Shown: positions 21,520 to 32,776, numbered from the stretch's first letter. The stretch: 64,000 nucleotides of DNA from Pyropia yezoensis (GCA_009829735.1 CM020620.1:16512354-16576353); one strand, 5' to 3'. Numbers and translations: made by a program. Notes: generated by a model from the sequence alone, not told the origin.

Positions 21520-23967
21520 TCAGTGGGTAGACCCACTGCTCGAGGGAGGCCACTCACGCGTAAGCGCGTAGACCTCCGTGCTCCACCGGTCGGCAACGTC
21601 ACGACGGTCGACCACCCGAGTTACCTCGGTGCATAGCTGGACGAGGGTGCTGCGGCCAGCCTCCACGTCCTCCAGAGCTTTCTGGAGGCGGTCCAGCACG
21701 CCACCAAAGCAACGCGCTGACCCAACCAGCGCAGCACCTGGGGGGATATCCCCCCAGCTAACAGAGAGACCCCCACGCATTGCGCGGGTAACAAGGGCGT
21801 CAACGCCTTCATACCAGAGTCGGGGACCCCTGTCATGTAGGACAGGGGCGGGAGGTGACACTGGCGCAGCCAGAGGAGCCACAGGAGCCGACACGGCTAC
21901 CACCGGAGCCGGTGGCACCTGATACGAGGCCCGGTAGGACCCTACCGAAGGGGCTCCACCGTAACCACGGCGGTACTCCGCCCGACGACGGGACACCTCA
22001 CGCTCCCCACCCACAGAGCCCCACTCTCGGGGACGACGGCCAACCGCCGCCGGCATCGGGTTACCGAACCACGGAGCAAGGACCTGAAGAGGGTCATGGA
22101 TAACCATGGGAATACCCAGGTCAGGAACGGCCTCGGTGGACGCCCACCCATGGCAACTAGGCTCACCCGGCTGAGTACGCCGGACACGCAACGAGTGACG
22201 AGGCAAGGGGGAAGCCCCAGCCTGCGGGTCCCGGTACGGGGGAAGGGCCAACACCCCAGCCCAGTTCACGGCATCGTGAACAGCCAGCAGGGCTTCGAAC
22301 TCCCGGGCCAACCCGGTCTTGGCAGCTATCAGATCCACGCCCAACTGCGCGATGTGCCGACGGACACCCGTCGGAAGATGAAACAGACGACCCTGCCGGC
22401 GGACGGACAGCAAGAAGGATGAAGCCTGCCCGAGGGTAACCTCAAGGGTGAAGGTACCCTGCAACGGGTGGACCGGTCGCGAGGCCAACACACTCCCGAA
22501 GTAGCGAAGACAGGAGCCGGTGTCAAACCGGAAAGCAGGGGCGGGTTCCCACCCCTCCTGCCATAGCGGCGGGCGCACGGGAGTGTATACCGGAGCACGA
22601 CCGTTGCCGGTCTGCAACGCACACGTTATATCCGTGCGGAACGCATCCGCCATGACACCATGGTTACGTCGCCAACTCGACGCCGACTTCAACCCCGCCA
22701 TGGGCGGGTAGGGAGCCGTCAACGACAGATACGGGGGTACCCCCGGGTAGTAGTCAAAGTCGGGATACCGACCGGTACGGCTCACCGTCTCCCCAAACGC
22801 AACCGGCTCCGCCGCCGCCGCAATCCCCCGAGCACTAGCCGGGTAGTCAATCTCCCGCGGCAACGCGGGGGCAATCAAGTCGCAGACCCCGAAGTTGGGG
22901 TCGAGGTAGACCTCACCCCGTCCCACCCGGGTGCGCCAGAGCTGCGCATGCCGGTCGTCCGGCTGACTCAGGATCCAATGGTGTTCCACCCGGACCGCGT
23001 TCGGCTGGTTGACCAGCCGCACCAACTCCCGCTCCCAGCACGGGTCCACCTTGACGCGCCGGGAGGATTCTCCACGGGGATGCACCAGGTGGAAGTCCAC
23101 CCGCATACGCCCATCGGACTCCATCGACTCTTGCACCGTGAGGCCTCGAACCCGAGCCACCAAGTCGGACACCGACATGGCGGGTTGACCCGCCGCCACG
23201 GCGACGCCGCCACCCAACGGGGCAACCCGGGCAGGACCAGGAAGAATCGGGGGCGCCGGGGGACGCACCACCGGCAGAGGGGCCGACGTCGGAGATGGAC
23301 GAGGCCGAGGAGGAAGAAGAAGGGCGGGCGCCCGCCCGGAGTAACTCCCGGTGTCAACCGCCATGGGAGAAGGAGCGTCTTGACCGCTCGACGCCCGCGG
23401 CACCGCAGGTACGGCACCGGCGCCGGCACCACCCGTCGGCGTAGCCCCCGCCTCGGAAGGGGAAGGCACTTGGACAGCCTCCGGAGCCGGAGCCCCGGCC
23501 GTGCGGACACCCGCACCGTCTTGACCCGCCGCACCGGGTGTCGCACCGCCACCACCACCCGCGTCAACGTCGGGACCGCCTCGAGGAGTCACCGCCCGGA
23601 CACCCGGACCACCTTGACCAGCCGGAGTCGGCTGCGGGTCGCGACCTCCGCCGCAGGGCGGACCATCTTGAGGTAGCTGCGGTGAGCCGGCACCGGCACC
23701 AGGCTCCATCCGGGCAGCCGGCAGAGAGGGGGTAGAAGCCGCCACGCGCGGTTGACCGCCGGGTTGACCGCCGGCCGACGGCACCGTCGTGCCGCTGCAC
23801 ACGGACGACAGTCCTCCGGCCGACAGACGGACGGACACCGCAGGCCCGTCGTCGTCAGACGAGCTCACCCCGTAACGCGCGGCGTCGGGACCGACAGGCG
23901 CGTCGTCCTCCATCTCCTCCCCGATCAGGAGGTCTTCCTCCTCTTCAAGCACCTGGGGATAGGACAT
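21520..23967 (-). CDS. Antisense ORF (about 815 aa) between pol and 3' LTR, function unknown
   Basis: Starts at ATG 23967 (MSYPQVLEEEEDLLIGEE...). An acidic N-terminus is followed by about 240 residues of Pro/Gly/Ala-rich disordered sequence, then a more globular part (residues about 270-700) with segments such as VRVEHHWILSQPDD and YLSLTAPYPPMAG. The last 100 residues contain a Leu-rich helical region (LDRLQKALEDVEAGRSTLVQL). GC-rich third positions and clear sequence complexity argue that this strand codes; the plus-strand ORF in the same place is a shadow. It matches no env, aspartic protease, RT or transposase pattern I know. Antisense extra ORFs before the 3' LTR are known from some plant gypsy lineages; I infer a comparable accessory gene. 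No homologue can be named. Confidence 0.75.
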   Translation of the reverse strand: MSYPQVLEEEEDLLIGEEMEDDAPVGPDAARYGVSSSDDDGPAVSVRLSAGGLSSVCSGTTVPSAGGQPGGQPRVAASTPSLPAARMEPGAGAGSPQLPQDGPPCGGGRDPQPTPAGQGGPGVRAVTPRGGPDVDAGGGGGATPGAAGQDGAGVRTAGAPAPEAVQVPSPSEAGATPTGGAGAGAVPAVPRASSGQDAPSPMAVDTGSYSGRAPALLLPPRPRPSPTSAPLPVVRPPAPPILPGPARVAPLGGGVAVAAGQPAMSVSDLVARVRGLTVQESMESDGRMRVDFHLVHPRGESSRRVKVDPCWERELVRLVNQPNAVRVEHHWILSQPDDRHAQLWRTRVGRGEVYLDPNFGVCDLIAPALPREIDYPASARGIAAAAEPVAFGETVSRTGRYPDFDYYPGVPPYLSLTAPYPPMAGLKSASSWRRNHGVMADAFRTDITCALQTGNGRAPVYTPVRPPLWQEGWEPAPAFRFDTGSCLRYFGSVLASRPVHPLQGTFTLEVTLGQASSFLLSVRRQGRLFHLPTGVRRHIAQLGVDLIAAKTGLAREFEALLAVHDAVNWAGVLALPPYRDPQAGASPLPRHSLRVRRTQPGEPSCHGWASTEAVPDLGIPMVIHDPLQVLAPWFGNPMPAAVGRRPREWGSVGGEREVSRRRAEYRRGYGGAPSVGSYRASYQVPPAPVVAVSAPVAPLAAPVSPPAPVLHDRGPRLWYEGVDALVTRAMRGGLSVSWGDIPPGAALVGSARCFGGVLDRLQKALEDVEAGRSTLVQLCTEVTRVVDRRDVADRWSTEVYALTREWPPSSSGSTH

Positions 23968-24541
23968 GATAACGGGTGCGGAGTCCCCCGCGCCCACAAG
24001 CCGTCGACGGCTACGACCCGGTACGGTGGGTTAACCGGGACGAGCCAGGGAAGCGCGGGCACCCGCGCTTATGACCACAAACGGCCACGAGAAGCGCCAC
24101 AAACACGCGGGTCGACCCGCGCCCCACGGGGCTACGAACGCGCTCCACCCAGGCACCTGGGCGGGACGGGGCCACCCCCACACACGGGGTAAGCAAAGGG
24201 GGGTCACCCCCAACCGCCCCCACGCAACGCGGGCAGCCCCCGCCCCCCACTCAATCGTCCACACGAGAGGGGCCCCCCTACCACCAGGCACCTGGTGGCG
24301 GATCCGCTTGCACCACCCCTCGGAAAGGGGGGTCGTGAACAAAAACCCGCATCGGGAAATTAACGGTCCGGAAAACGGATCGTGTGTGTACCACACAAAG
24401 GGGGGCACCCCCCGCGGACAACCTCGAAAAGGGGTGTCTGTCGCGACGGGGCGCAAAGCCCCACCCGACGGGTAAACAGTCACGCGACCCACTTACATTC
24501 GGTAACCCGAATGCAACTCGACCCGAGGACGGGCCGAATCT
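23968..24541. other. Spacer between antisense ORF and 3' LTR
   Basis: About 570 bp with G/C runs and no convincing ORF. If the antisense ORF is expressed, its promoter should lie here or in the LTR. I see no clear TATA on the minus strand. Confidence 0.45.
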
Positions 24542-24551
24542 AAGGGGGGGA
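24542..24551 (+). other. Polypurine tract
   Basis: The run aaggggggga ends two bases before the 3' LTR, where the plus-strand primer of a retrotransposon is expected. Confidence 0.75.
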
Positions 24552-24553
24552 TA

Positions 24554-24916
24554 TGTAGCAATATGGTTGTCCGTATTGTGACCCTAATATTAGGGGGGCT
24601 ACTTCTAATCCTTAACTTTCAATTTGAGAGTCCGAGCTGGTCACGGTATCTATAAGTTACGTATGACCAGAGGGACTTGCATCTTGGGGTGGAGGGTAGT
24701 TAGTAGTGTCTCCGAGGGTTTATAACGAGGGGGCCGGTGGCGAATCCACCGCCGGCCAAGGTAGAACAACAAACCCCTCCCATTTGGGCTCCCACCTTGG
24801 TCCCGTGGCTTGCGCTCCAAGGACAGCAACCTTGGCCTCCCGGTGACGTTGGTGCCGATCCCCCTTGGTGAGTGTTCCCTGAGAGTGGACGTGCGACGGA
24901 TTCCTATTGTGCTACA
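24554..24916 (+). repeat. 3' LTR of gypsy element copy B (363 bp)
   Basis: TGTAGCA...TGCTACA ends, same length as the LTR at 5502-5864, followed by ctgtc. A TATA-like TTTATAAC lies at 24719-24726, plausibly the element promoter in the 5' copy. Confidence 0.95.
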
Positions 24917-25173
24917 CTGTCCTGTTGCATGCGACGCCTCTGCCACTCCCTTTTCAGGTCGCCCTTCGCCCCGGCCTTCGCGTGCGCGCGGTCCCTCTGC
25001 GGCGCGCCCACGCGCCGACGAGTAGGTCCGCCGCTTGAACGCGATCGCCCTCTTTCTTTTCCCAGCACCCCTGCCCCCCTAGCATCGCCGTTGTGCTTGA
25101 CGATGTTGTCTTTGTACCCGTTGAGGTGGGGATTCCGTCAGTATTGTGCCGCTCCCCTTCTCTCCCTGCTTCG

Positions 25174-26845
25174 ATGTCCTGGGAGCGCCTGACCTTTGCT
25201 GTTCCTTCGACGGGAGGAGAAGCTCACGGTGTTCATTATGACAGTGGGGATGACGGTAGTGACGGTGGAGACCAAGGAGAAGGCGGCGAAGGAGGGGAGG
25301 AGAGCTTGACAGGGGCCAGACCCCGCCGCCGCGTGCCGTTGGTTGGGAACGAAAGAGGGGGGAGCCGCCAGGTGCTGACAGATTGATCTGGTACGGTGCG
25401 GCCGGGTCAGATGGTGGCCGTTATGGGTGCTTCTGGTGCGTTGTTGTCTGCACACGGGATGGTATATCGATGAGCGACCGCCTACACCGGGAGAGGGGTA
25501 GTCGCCGTGGGGCTGGCGCTGCTCTCTGTGCGGTTCGTGTATCAGCAAGAGGTCTTCATCGCTCTCTTCTAGCAGCCCCGCTGACCTTCTTTTCGTAGGA
25601 CTGCCTCGACACTCATTGCTGGCGGATGCTCCTCATATGATCTTCCCCATTGTATGGTTGGGTGGGTGCGTCGTCTCACGATGGTACATGCTACTTCCTT
25701 CCTTCCCTTCCCGTCGAGCCCTCCTCGCAAGGATCTGGGAAAACGACGCTACTAAATTCCTGGCGGGACGCCTTCCGGTAGCTCTCGGCGTCACCAGCGT
25801 TAGCGGAACGGTTCGGGTAAACGGGTCCCTCCGGGACGTGTCTTAATTCAAGCAGCTCGCTGCGTTCGTGGCGCAGGACAGCTCTTTCTTCGCGCACCTC
25901 TCCGTCCAAGAGACGCTGACCTTCGACACCCGTCTGCGCCTGCCGCTGTCGCTGGTTGCCGCGGACGTCGACGCGCAGGTGGACTCGGTACTTCCGAGGT
26001 GGGCCTCTTTCTTTGGGTCGCTGCCATCCGCGTAGGGGGGCCATTCGAGCGGGGCATTAGCGGGGGTGAGCGCAAGCGGACGACCATTGGGGTGGGATTG
26101 GTGACCGACCCGAGTATCCTGTGTCTAGATGTATGCTTGGGAAAAGTGGGGGAGGGAAGCATTGTATGGTTGAGTCTACGGATTCTGGCCGCATCGATGT
26201 CGACGGTTCTGCAATCTGTTCCGGTTGCAACTTCGTCGTCGAGTGTTCTGGTAGCTGACGTGCTTTAGTTTGCTGCTTCAAGTGGTTGGTCAGTTGCCTC
26301 TTGGTCGGGGTGAGATGGGCCGGCTTCATCCCCTCACTATGTTGGGGAGTCTTCCGTTTTCTTCCTTCTTCTGCGTGCGCGGCGTAGGAGCCCACATCTG
26401 GGCTGGACACCTTTAACGCTCTTTCTGTGATGGGGAGCCTCCGTCGGCTGGCCTCCTCTGGCCGCTCCATCGTGGGTACCATCCACCAGCCGCGGTCGGC
26501 TACTTACGCCATGGTTGACGCTCTGCTGCTACTTGCCGTTGGGAGGGTGGCGTACTATGGGCCCGCTACGGGGCCGGTCACGCGCTTCGCGCGCCTTGGC
26601 GTTCGGGGTCCGCCTCGATTCAACCCAGCTGACTTTCTTATCGACACGACGGCCGTGCCATCGGCGCCCGTGGTCGCCACCGCCTCCGCCGTAGCGCGGA
26701 TTCACCACCTCGCGCGCCACGCGCACGCCGCAGACGCTCCGTCGTCGCAGGCATCAGAAGCAGTGGGTGTAGTGGGCGCGGCGGGTGCCGCGGGCATGGA
26801 AGAGGGTTTTGGCAGCGGCGGTGGGGACGCGACGCCTCAGGGTGT
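25174..26845 (+). pseudogene. ABCG-family half-transporter gene, broken and truncated
   Basis: Exons fit 25174-25435, 25732-26130 and 26388 to about 26845 with GT-AG introns of 296 and 257 nt. The first joint rebuilds a Walker A (G-A-S-G-S-G-K-T) and the second rebuilds LDEPTSGLD. Between them come a Q-loop region (AAFVAQDSSFF) and the signature ISGGERKR. After them come GTIHQPRSATY and NPADFLID, typical of the White/ABCG nucleotide-binding domain. Defects: TGA at 25384-25386, a one-base loss after the Walker A near 25757, TAA at 25844-25846, and a one-base loss near 26000. The transmembrane half is missing; the gene runs straight into the decayed gypsy element. It once coded a membrane exporter and should be non-functional now. 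Confidence 0.87.
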
Positions 26846-29800
26846 ACCCAGCAAGCGGGACACGTACGGTCAACGTCATTCCGGGCGCAGTACGCCCAGA
26901 CCTTCTCAGCGGAAGGGTCCTCCACGTATTCCCACGTATCATCCTTGGCCTTATAGCCGAACCAACGCACCCTCAAAATGAGGCGGTTAGTGTCCTCATC
27001 CCAGCCGTGGTCGATGAACTTATCGAACACGTACTCCTGCGGGCCATGTTTGGCCGCGGGCAGCGAGGGCAGGCGCCACGCTTCCAACGCACGCGCCCGA
27101 GCTGGGTCGCCTCCAGGCGGTGGTGCAACTTTGACCACATCCTGACCGTTTACTGTGCGGACCCCATCGTCACTTTCGATGGTGAACCGCCGTCCATCTG
27201 TACGAAGGACCTGGTATGGTTCCTTCGTCTGAAACACCATCTTACCCCCCAGTTGGGGTGTGTGAGTGAACCAGTACCCAGTCACCCTGCTCGGGGACGT
27301 GCTTGGCGTTACGCACCTTCTTGTCAAAAGTACGCTTGTAGCGCTTTTGTGCTTTGTCCATCTCAGCCCTGACTTTAGGGATGAGTTTTTCGAGCCTAGC
27401 AGCGAGCTCCGCCTTTCTCTCAGTGGGAGTAGGCGTACTGCCATCGGCCTCCCTAGTTGGGAGCGGCCGCCGAACGGCAATATACCGCACGCGACGGGGG
27501 GTCACAACAGCGAGGGGTACTTCCCCGGTAGATGAGTGAACCTGCGAATTGTAGGCAGCCGTAAGAATGGAAATATATTGGTCCCACGTTTTCACGTGCT
27601 CACTCACGTAGTGGCGCAGCTGCCGAAAAATAGTTTTGTTGAAGCGCTCCACCTGCCCATTAGTTTGTGGGTGGTAGGGGGTGGCATAGTTTGCCTGAAC
27701 CCCCAACATATCCAGCACTCCCTGAAACAGTACTGACGCGAATTGCGGTCCACTGTCCGATACTGTACTGTCTGGGATGCCATACGCGGCAACCCAGTGA
27801 TCTAGGAAGGCTGACACGACCGACATGGCCGTGATCTCTGCCAGAGGGTTCGCTCGCGTAAGTTTCGTGAAGCGATCGCAGATGACCAGGAGGTACTGGT
27901 GGCCCTCCTCGGTCACTGGCAGGGGCCCAAGGATGTCCATTGCCAACGCGGCGAAGGGCTCCTTGGCCGCGAACAGTAACATAGCCGTAGTAGGCCGCCG
28001 TTCCATCAGACGGTTCTGCGCACACCTTGTGCAGGAAGCCACCCAACTGTAGATGTCTACCACCATGGACGGCCAGTAGTACCTGGTCCTCAGGGTCTGG
28101 TACAGCTTACTAGACCCCAGGTGTCCACCTGTGGGAGCGTTATGCTCCCGCACAAGAATACTGTCCTTGAGGGATGCGGGGACGACAAGTTGTTCGGTCC
28201 CCTGAATTACCCCCCTCCTCAAGAGGAGGCCATCGTCTCCGATGAAGAACCGCGTCCCCGCCACCGTATCTAGAGTATCCCTCTGCGACTTGCAGAAGGA
28301 GTCCTCGGCCTGGGCCTTCACCACCTCGTCCAGGGACAGGGGCCATTACTTCTTGTTCCCTGGCGCCTCGGGTTCCAACGCCTGACCCGAGCACGTGAAT
28401 ACCCCCACGATGGGGATGTCCTCATCGACTGAGTTAGTGTCCAGCCCCTCGGTAGGTACCCGAGAAAGGCCGTCGGCAAGGGCATGTTGCCTGCCAGGTC
28501 GGTACTCAATGTCAAAGTTGAAGGGTGCCAGTCGCACCCTCCATCCCCCTGTTGAGGCGGGTGTTCGTGCAATCCGTCTTGAAGATGAACTGCAACGCGC
28601 GGTGGTCGCAGCGGATGAGGAACTTCTCACCCTCTAGGTAGTGACGAAGTGACGTCACCGCCCACACCACTGCGAGTCCTTCCAACTCGGTGACTCCATA
28701 GTTCTTCTCAGCCGAGTTCAGCCCCTTGCTGAAGTATCCTACCCGCGAGTACTCCTTGTCCGGCTGCTGCTGAAGCAACACAAAACCAAGTTGGTCGTAG
28801 CTAGCATCCACATCCAGGATGTAGTGGCCTCCCAGCCTGGGAATATTCAAGATGGGGGGCTTCAGCAGAAGGTCCCGAAGAGTCTCAAAGTATTCCTGCT
28901 CCACCTGACTTGGGGAAGGCAGGTTCTTCGGTAGCGTTGTGCTAACTAGCTCATTCAGCGGCTTCGCCACCTTGGCGAAGCCCTGAGTGAAACTTCGGTA
29001 CACGTTACACATTCCGAGGAAGCTCCTCATCCGGGTCTGGGTCCGGGGGTACTGAGCCTTACGGATGGCCATCGAGTTCTTCTCGTTGACACTGAGGCGC
29101 CCCGGACGGACAATATGTCCCAAGTATTCCACCTCCTGGGTGAAGAGGTGGCACTTGCTCGCCTTCAGTGACACACCGGCGTCAGCAAGTAGCTTGAACA
29201 CCTGGCCAAGATGGCCAATGTGCTCCTCCGGACTTCGGGAGAACACAATGATATCGTCTAGGTATACAAGACAGATCTGCCACCGTACTCCGACCAGAAT
29301 CATGTCCATGGCGCGCTGGAAAGTTGCCGGCGCGTTGCACAGTCCAAACGGTAGTCGTTCGCACTGGTAGGTACCACAGTGACAGGTAAAGGTAGTTTTA
29401 TGCCTGTCTTCCGGGGCAATGGGAATTTACCAATACCCCGCGTTACAGTCTAGGGTAGAGAACACGTTTGCCTCCCCCAGAGAGTCCAGACAGTCGTCCA
29501 TCCTAGGTAGGGGATAACTTTCCTTCACCGTGCTCTCGTTGAGCTTACGGTAGTCGATACAGAACCGTGGGGTCCCATCAACTTTGGGGACAATAACCAC
29601 CGGGCTCGCCCACTCGGCGTTACTGGCCTCAATCACATCGAGAGCCTCCATGCGAGCGACTTGCTCCTTGACGAGGGCCCTTGAACGGGGCCCTCCCCTG
29701 TACGGTTGTTGGCGTATAGGGGGTGCACCGCGTTTCAACTCGATCCGGTGTTGGGTGGCTCTCATGAGTCCCAATTGACCATCCCACAACTTGTGGTATT

Positions 29801-30836
29801 GGTCCAAGAGGCGTTCAACTTGAACCCTCAAGCTGGGTGGAACATTCTCCATGTTCACATGGGGCCGAGGAGAGGCCGCCGGCTTGGCTTGATGTTTCTC
29901 CTTTCCGGACTCCGGGTCGCTACTCGCGCCCGCGTTGAGGGTGACCGCTACTACCGGTCCCTCATGTTGGTCGATATAGCCGAACTTGGCTCCCGACTTG
30001 AAGTACTTGGGCGAGGAGCTCAGGTTCATCACCTGGATCCTCCACGGGACTCCGGCTTTGGAGTCCATCGTGCCAAGGGCGACATGCACTTGGTGCTTGC
30101 GAGCAAGACGGGGGTGAGGGTGCACCAACCCGTTCCCCGTATAATCAGTTACAACGTCAACGTGCGCCACCGAGTTGGGGGGCAACGTGACTTTACGGGC
30201 TAGACGCAGAGTAGCAGTTAACCCTTCTCTCACCGAGCAAACAGGCTTCGACTGTGAGACTGTCACAGGAGCCACAGGCTTTCCCTTACCAAGGATGGGG
30301 ATGGTCTCCCCATTCATCTTCTTGACCCAATACTCAGGGCCACAAGTCAAAGGCACTTGTGTTACAACATAAGGGGTACCCAGAAGCAGGTGTACCGATA
30401 TATTCTCGACTACTCCATAGGTCACGTCGACCTCATGGGTTCCCAACCTAGTTGGTAGGGTCACGGCACCAACAATGGGAAGTACCCCACCATTGATGTC
30501 AATCATATGGTCGGCTTTAGACCTCCAGCGCTGGAGCTTCATCTCCTTTGGTAATAGCGACTTGCGTATCCAGGAGGCTCCTGACCCGGTATCAAGTACG
30601 ATACGGGCACAACAGGCACGGCCGGGGGCTAGTTGCACCCGTCAAGCCTCCTGGAAGTTCTCACCCGTCAGCACCGCGATGACCCGACGCGGGTTTACGT
30701 TCTGGGGGAGTCCTACCCGAGGTGGGCGGACTCCCTTAGGTCACCGCAGTATCCGGCAGGGTTGGTTCGTCCTCTTGACCCACTTGGCCGAGGTTGCCGT
30801 TGTGAGCTTAGGACGACCAGCTCCAACGGTCATTCG
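26846..30836 (-). pseudogene. Pol of second gypsy element, degenerate
   Basis: Protease (LDTGSGASW near 30590), RT (FCIDYRKLN near 29560; YLDD near 29260), RNase H (28550-28840), integrase zinc region (near 28150-28020), integrase core (MDILGPLP, SDSGPQF, NGQVERFNK) and chromodomain (RVRWFGYKAKDDTWE near 26950) are recognisable. Breaks: TGA at 30743-30741 and 30644-30642, TAA at 29429-29427 within RT, a frameshift near 28550, TAA at 28348-28346, and a frameshift near 27250 before the chromodomain. Several stops fit C-to-T changes of CGA or CAA codons. Confidence 0.9.
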
Positions 30837-32776
30837 TTTCCCGCCGACTTGGCGTCGGAATCCGAGGGCGAAGGGGAAGACGACGAGTCCGAGGACGACG
30901 TGTCCGCCCGCTCCGCCGAGGGTGTGGTGACCGCCACTACCGGTCGAGGTCCACCCTCGCGGCGTGAACGTACTTCGTTCGTAGCCGACTTCTTACTCGC
31001 ATTCTTAACAAGTTGTTGAATGCGTTTACTCAACTTGGGGCAATCATATGCCCAGTGTCCATTGGAGTTGCAGTTCCAACACCGATTGTCAGTTCCTGGA
31101 GAGGTCTTCCCGACTTGGGAAGCCGACGAGGTACCCTGGGAAGTTCCCACGGCAGCTACTACCCTCTCCTTGCGGATTCGGCGTGCCTCTTGTAGCTCTC
31201 TGGCCTGGCGCGCCTCCTCTCGTTCCTTGGCCAACTCGGCCTGACGCTCCTGGCGTTGTTCCTCCCGCAACTTGCGGTAGGCCTCACCTCTGCGGTAGGC
31301 GACCCTAGCCGACTCGGCTAGTGTCGCCCGGGCAGTATCATGCTCCCGGGTCTCCATACGGACTGACCAATGGAGTCCCTCCACAAACCGACTCTTCACC
31401 ACAGCTTGTGGATGAAGAAAGCCACAAAGATTGTTGAGCTTACGAACCCGCTCCGCAAAGGACAACCCGTCCTCAGTCTCTTCCTCATGAGCCTGCGTAA
31501 ACTCCTCGACTTGAGAAGCCAACGCTGCTTCATCCACCGTGGCTCTCAACAACCAGTTGACGAGCTCCAGGTAGGACGTCACCTCACCAGCGCCTCCACT
31601 TGAGGAACTGGGCATGACGGGCATGAGTGCTGTCCGTAGGTCGCCCTTGGTAAACTCCTGTACCATATAGAAAGCCATGTCCTCACTTACGGCATTGTCG
31701 TCACAGGCTTTTGTGAAACGACGTAGAAGCTCAAAGACACGGATGGGGGGAGTTCCATCCCACTCCGCTTTGTGCCCAACAGACTGAACGGCATTCTTCT
31801 TGGCACGGCCCATGGCTCGGGCTTGAATAGGACCATACGCCACCGCCTTGTTGTGGAGGGCGTAGGTCTCACAGTCAAAGATCCTCTGGTAGATCGGGTT
31901 GGCTGCCTGGATCTTGGGCGGCACCTCACGTTGAGGGAAAAGCCGCTGAGGCAATGGGGTGAGTTGACCCGCAGTGCCTGTCGTCTGCCGCGGCGAGCTT
32001 GGTGTAGCCACCGGCGTTTCCGAGGGGAACTCCCCCGTGAAGGGCGTACGCCGCACCGAGAATGGTGTGGCTCCCTCGTTGGGAGTCACAGGGGTCGCCC
32101 CCGGTTCGGGGCGACCCGAGACCGGCGTAGGGAGGGATTCCCCCTGCGTCTGCGGGCTCGAAAGCCCCAATCCGGTCTGGACATTGAGACCATCTGGCAA
32201 ACTCGCCACAATCTGATTCAGAATAGTATTTGTCATCGTGACCACCAGGTCCGGCAAAGTCTGCCGCAACACATTGGTCGCCTCCCGAAGGACAGTTTCC
32301 GCGAGGAGTGGATTATCGACTCCAGTTGAGTCTCGGTCCGCCTCCGGGAGTCCACCTGAGGGGTAACCACGATTCTCAGGGGTCTCAACCGGGGGCATGG
32401 GCGCGAGCCCATCGCCGACCAACGGAGGTCCGCCGTCCTCCGAAGGCCTAGTTGGCGACGGCTCCAAGCCAAAGCTGGCTCCAACCGGAGTGGAACCCGC
32501 GGGGACAGTCCTCTCACCTTGGGACGTTCCCGTTGAGTGTACCACACGGTGGCCAGACTTCGGCCCACCAACATCAGAAGTGTCACCCGAATGAAATCCC
32601 GACTGAGTCGGGGTGGCCTGTTGCCCGCCCGTACTCCCAGTCCTGCTGGCTTGAGGGACCTCCAGTCCCTCTGCGACCCCAGGTACACCTACCTGTGTCT
32701 CACCAGTATTCAAAGGCACTGAAGTACGTGCGTCACCCGTGTACTCCCCGGACGACGGGGGGTCCGAGCTAGCCAT
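30830..32776 (-). CDS. Gag of second gypsy element
   Basis: About 648 residues from ATG 32776 (MASSDPPSSGEY...). A Ser/Thr/Pro-rich first half is followed by a helical capsid-like region, a strongly charged Arg/Glu coiled segment (near residue 540-590) and one CCHC zinc knuckle (CWNCNSNGHWAYDC). It ends TGA right after the GGGAAAC site. The ORF is intact although pol is not. Confidence 0.88.
   Translation of the reverse strand: MASSDPPSSGEYTGDARTSVPLNTGETQVGVPGVAEGLEVPQASRTGSTGGQQATPTQSGFHSGDTSDVGGPKSGHRVVHSTGTSQGERTVPAGSTPVGASFGLEPSPTRPSEDGGPPLVGDGLAPMPPVETPENRGYPSGGLPEADRDSTGVDNPLLAETVLREATNVLRQTLPDLVVTMTNTILNQIVASLPDGLNVQTGLGLSSPQTQGESLPTPVSGRPEPGATPVTPNEGATPFSVRRTPFTGEFPSETPVATPSSPRQTTGTAGQLTPLPQRLFPQREVPPKIQAANPIYQRIFDCETYALHNKAVAYGPIQARAMGRAKKNAVQSVGHKAEWDGTPPIRVFELLRRFTKACDDNAVSEDMAFYMVQEFTKGDLRTALMPVMPSSSSGGAGEVTSYLELVNWLLRATVDEAALASQVEEFTQAHEEETEDGLSFAERVRKLNNLCGFLHPQAVVKSRFVEGLHWSVRMETREHDTARATLAESARVAYRRGEAYRKLREEQRQERQAELAKEREEARQARELQEARRIRKERVVAAVGTSQGTSSASQVGKTSPGTDNRCWNCNSNGHWAYDCPKLSKRIQQLVKNASKKSATNEVRSRREGGPRPVVAVTTPSAERADTSSSDSSSSPSPSDSDAKSAGNE
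30836..30842 (-). promoter_or_regulatory. Candidate -1 frameshift site GGGAAAC, second family
   Basis: Gag ends gcg gga aac gaa tga, the same heptamer 3 nt before the stop as in the first family. Remnant pol lies in the -1 frame. Conservation across two diverged families supports function. Confidence 0.8.

Larger units (their letters stand above)
16834..24916 (+). mobile_element. Ty3/gypsy LTR retrotransposon, 3' half (copy B)
   Basis: Contains the last codons of gag, pol, a hairpin-rich spacer, a long antisense ORF, a polypurine tract and the 3' LTR. It starts abruptly at the gap. The overlap with copy A is perfect from about 18490 to 19956 and increasingly error-like toward the gap, as expected for a poorly covered contig end. 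Joined with copy A the element would be about 10.8 kb. Confidence 0.95.

Noticed and set aside
22660..23676. Plus-strand ORF of 338 codons opposite the antisense ORF
   Set aside because: Arg/Gly/Pro-rich shadow of the GC-rich third positions of the minus-strand ORF; no domain.
21520..23967. Envelope gene of a retrovirus-like element
   Set aside because: It is antisense to gag-pol, has no signal peptide, no clear membrane span and no cleavage motif.
1..24921. Two independent insertions of the same element in opposite orientation
   Set aside because: Possible, but it needs matching 5-bp flanks by chance and two complementary truncations, each at a contig edge; kept only as the alternative to the misjoin finding.
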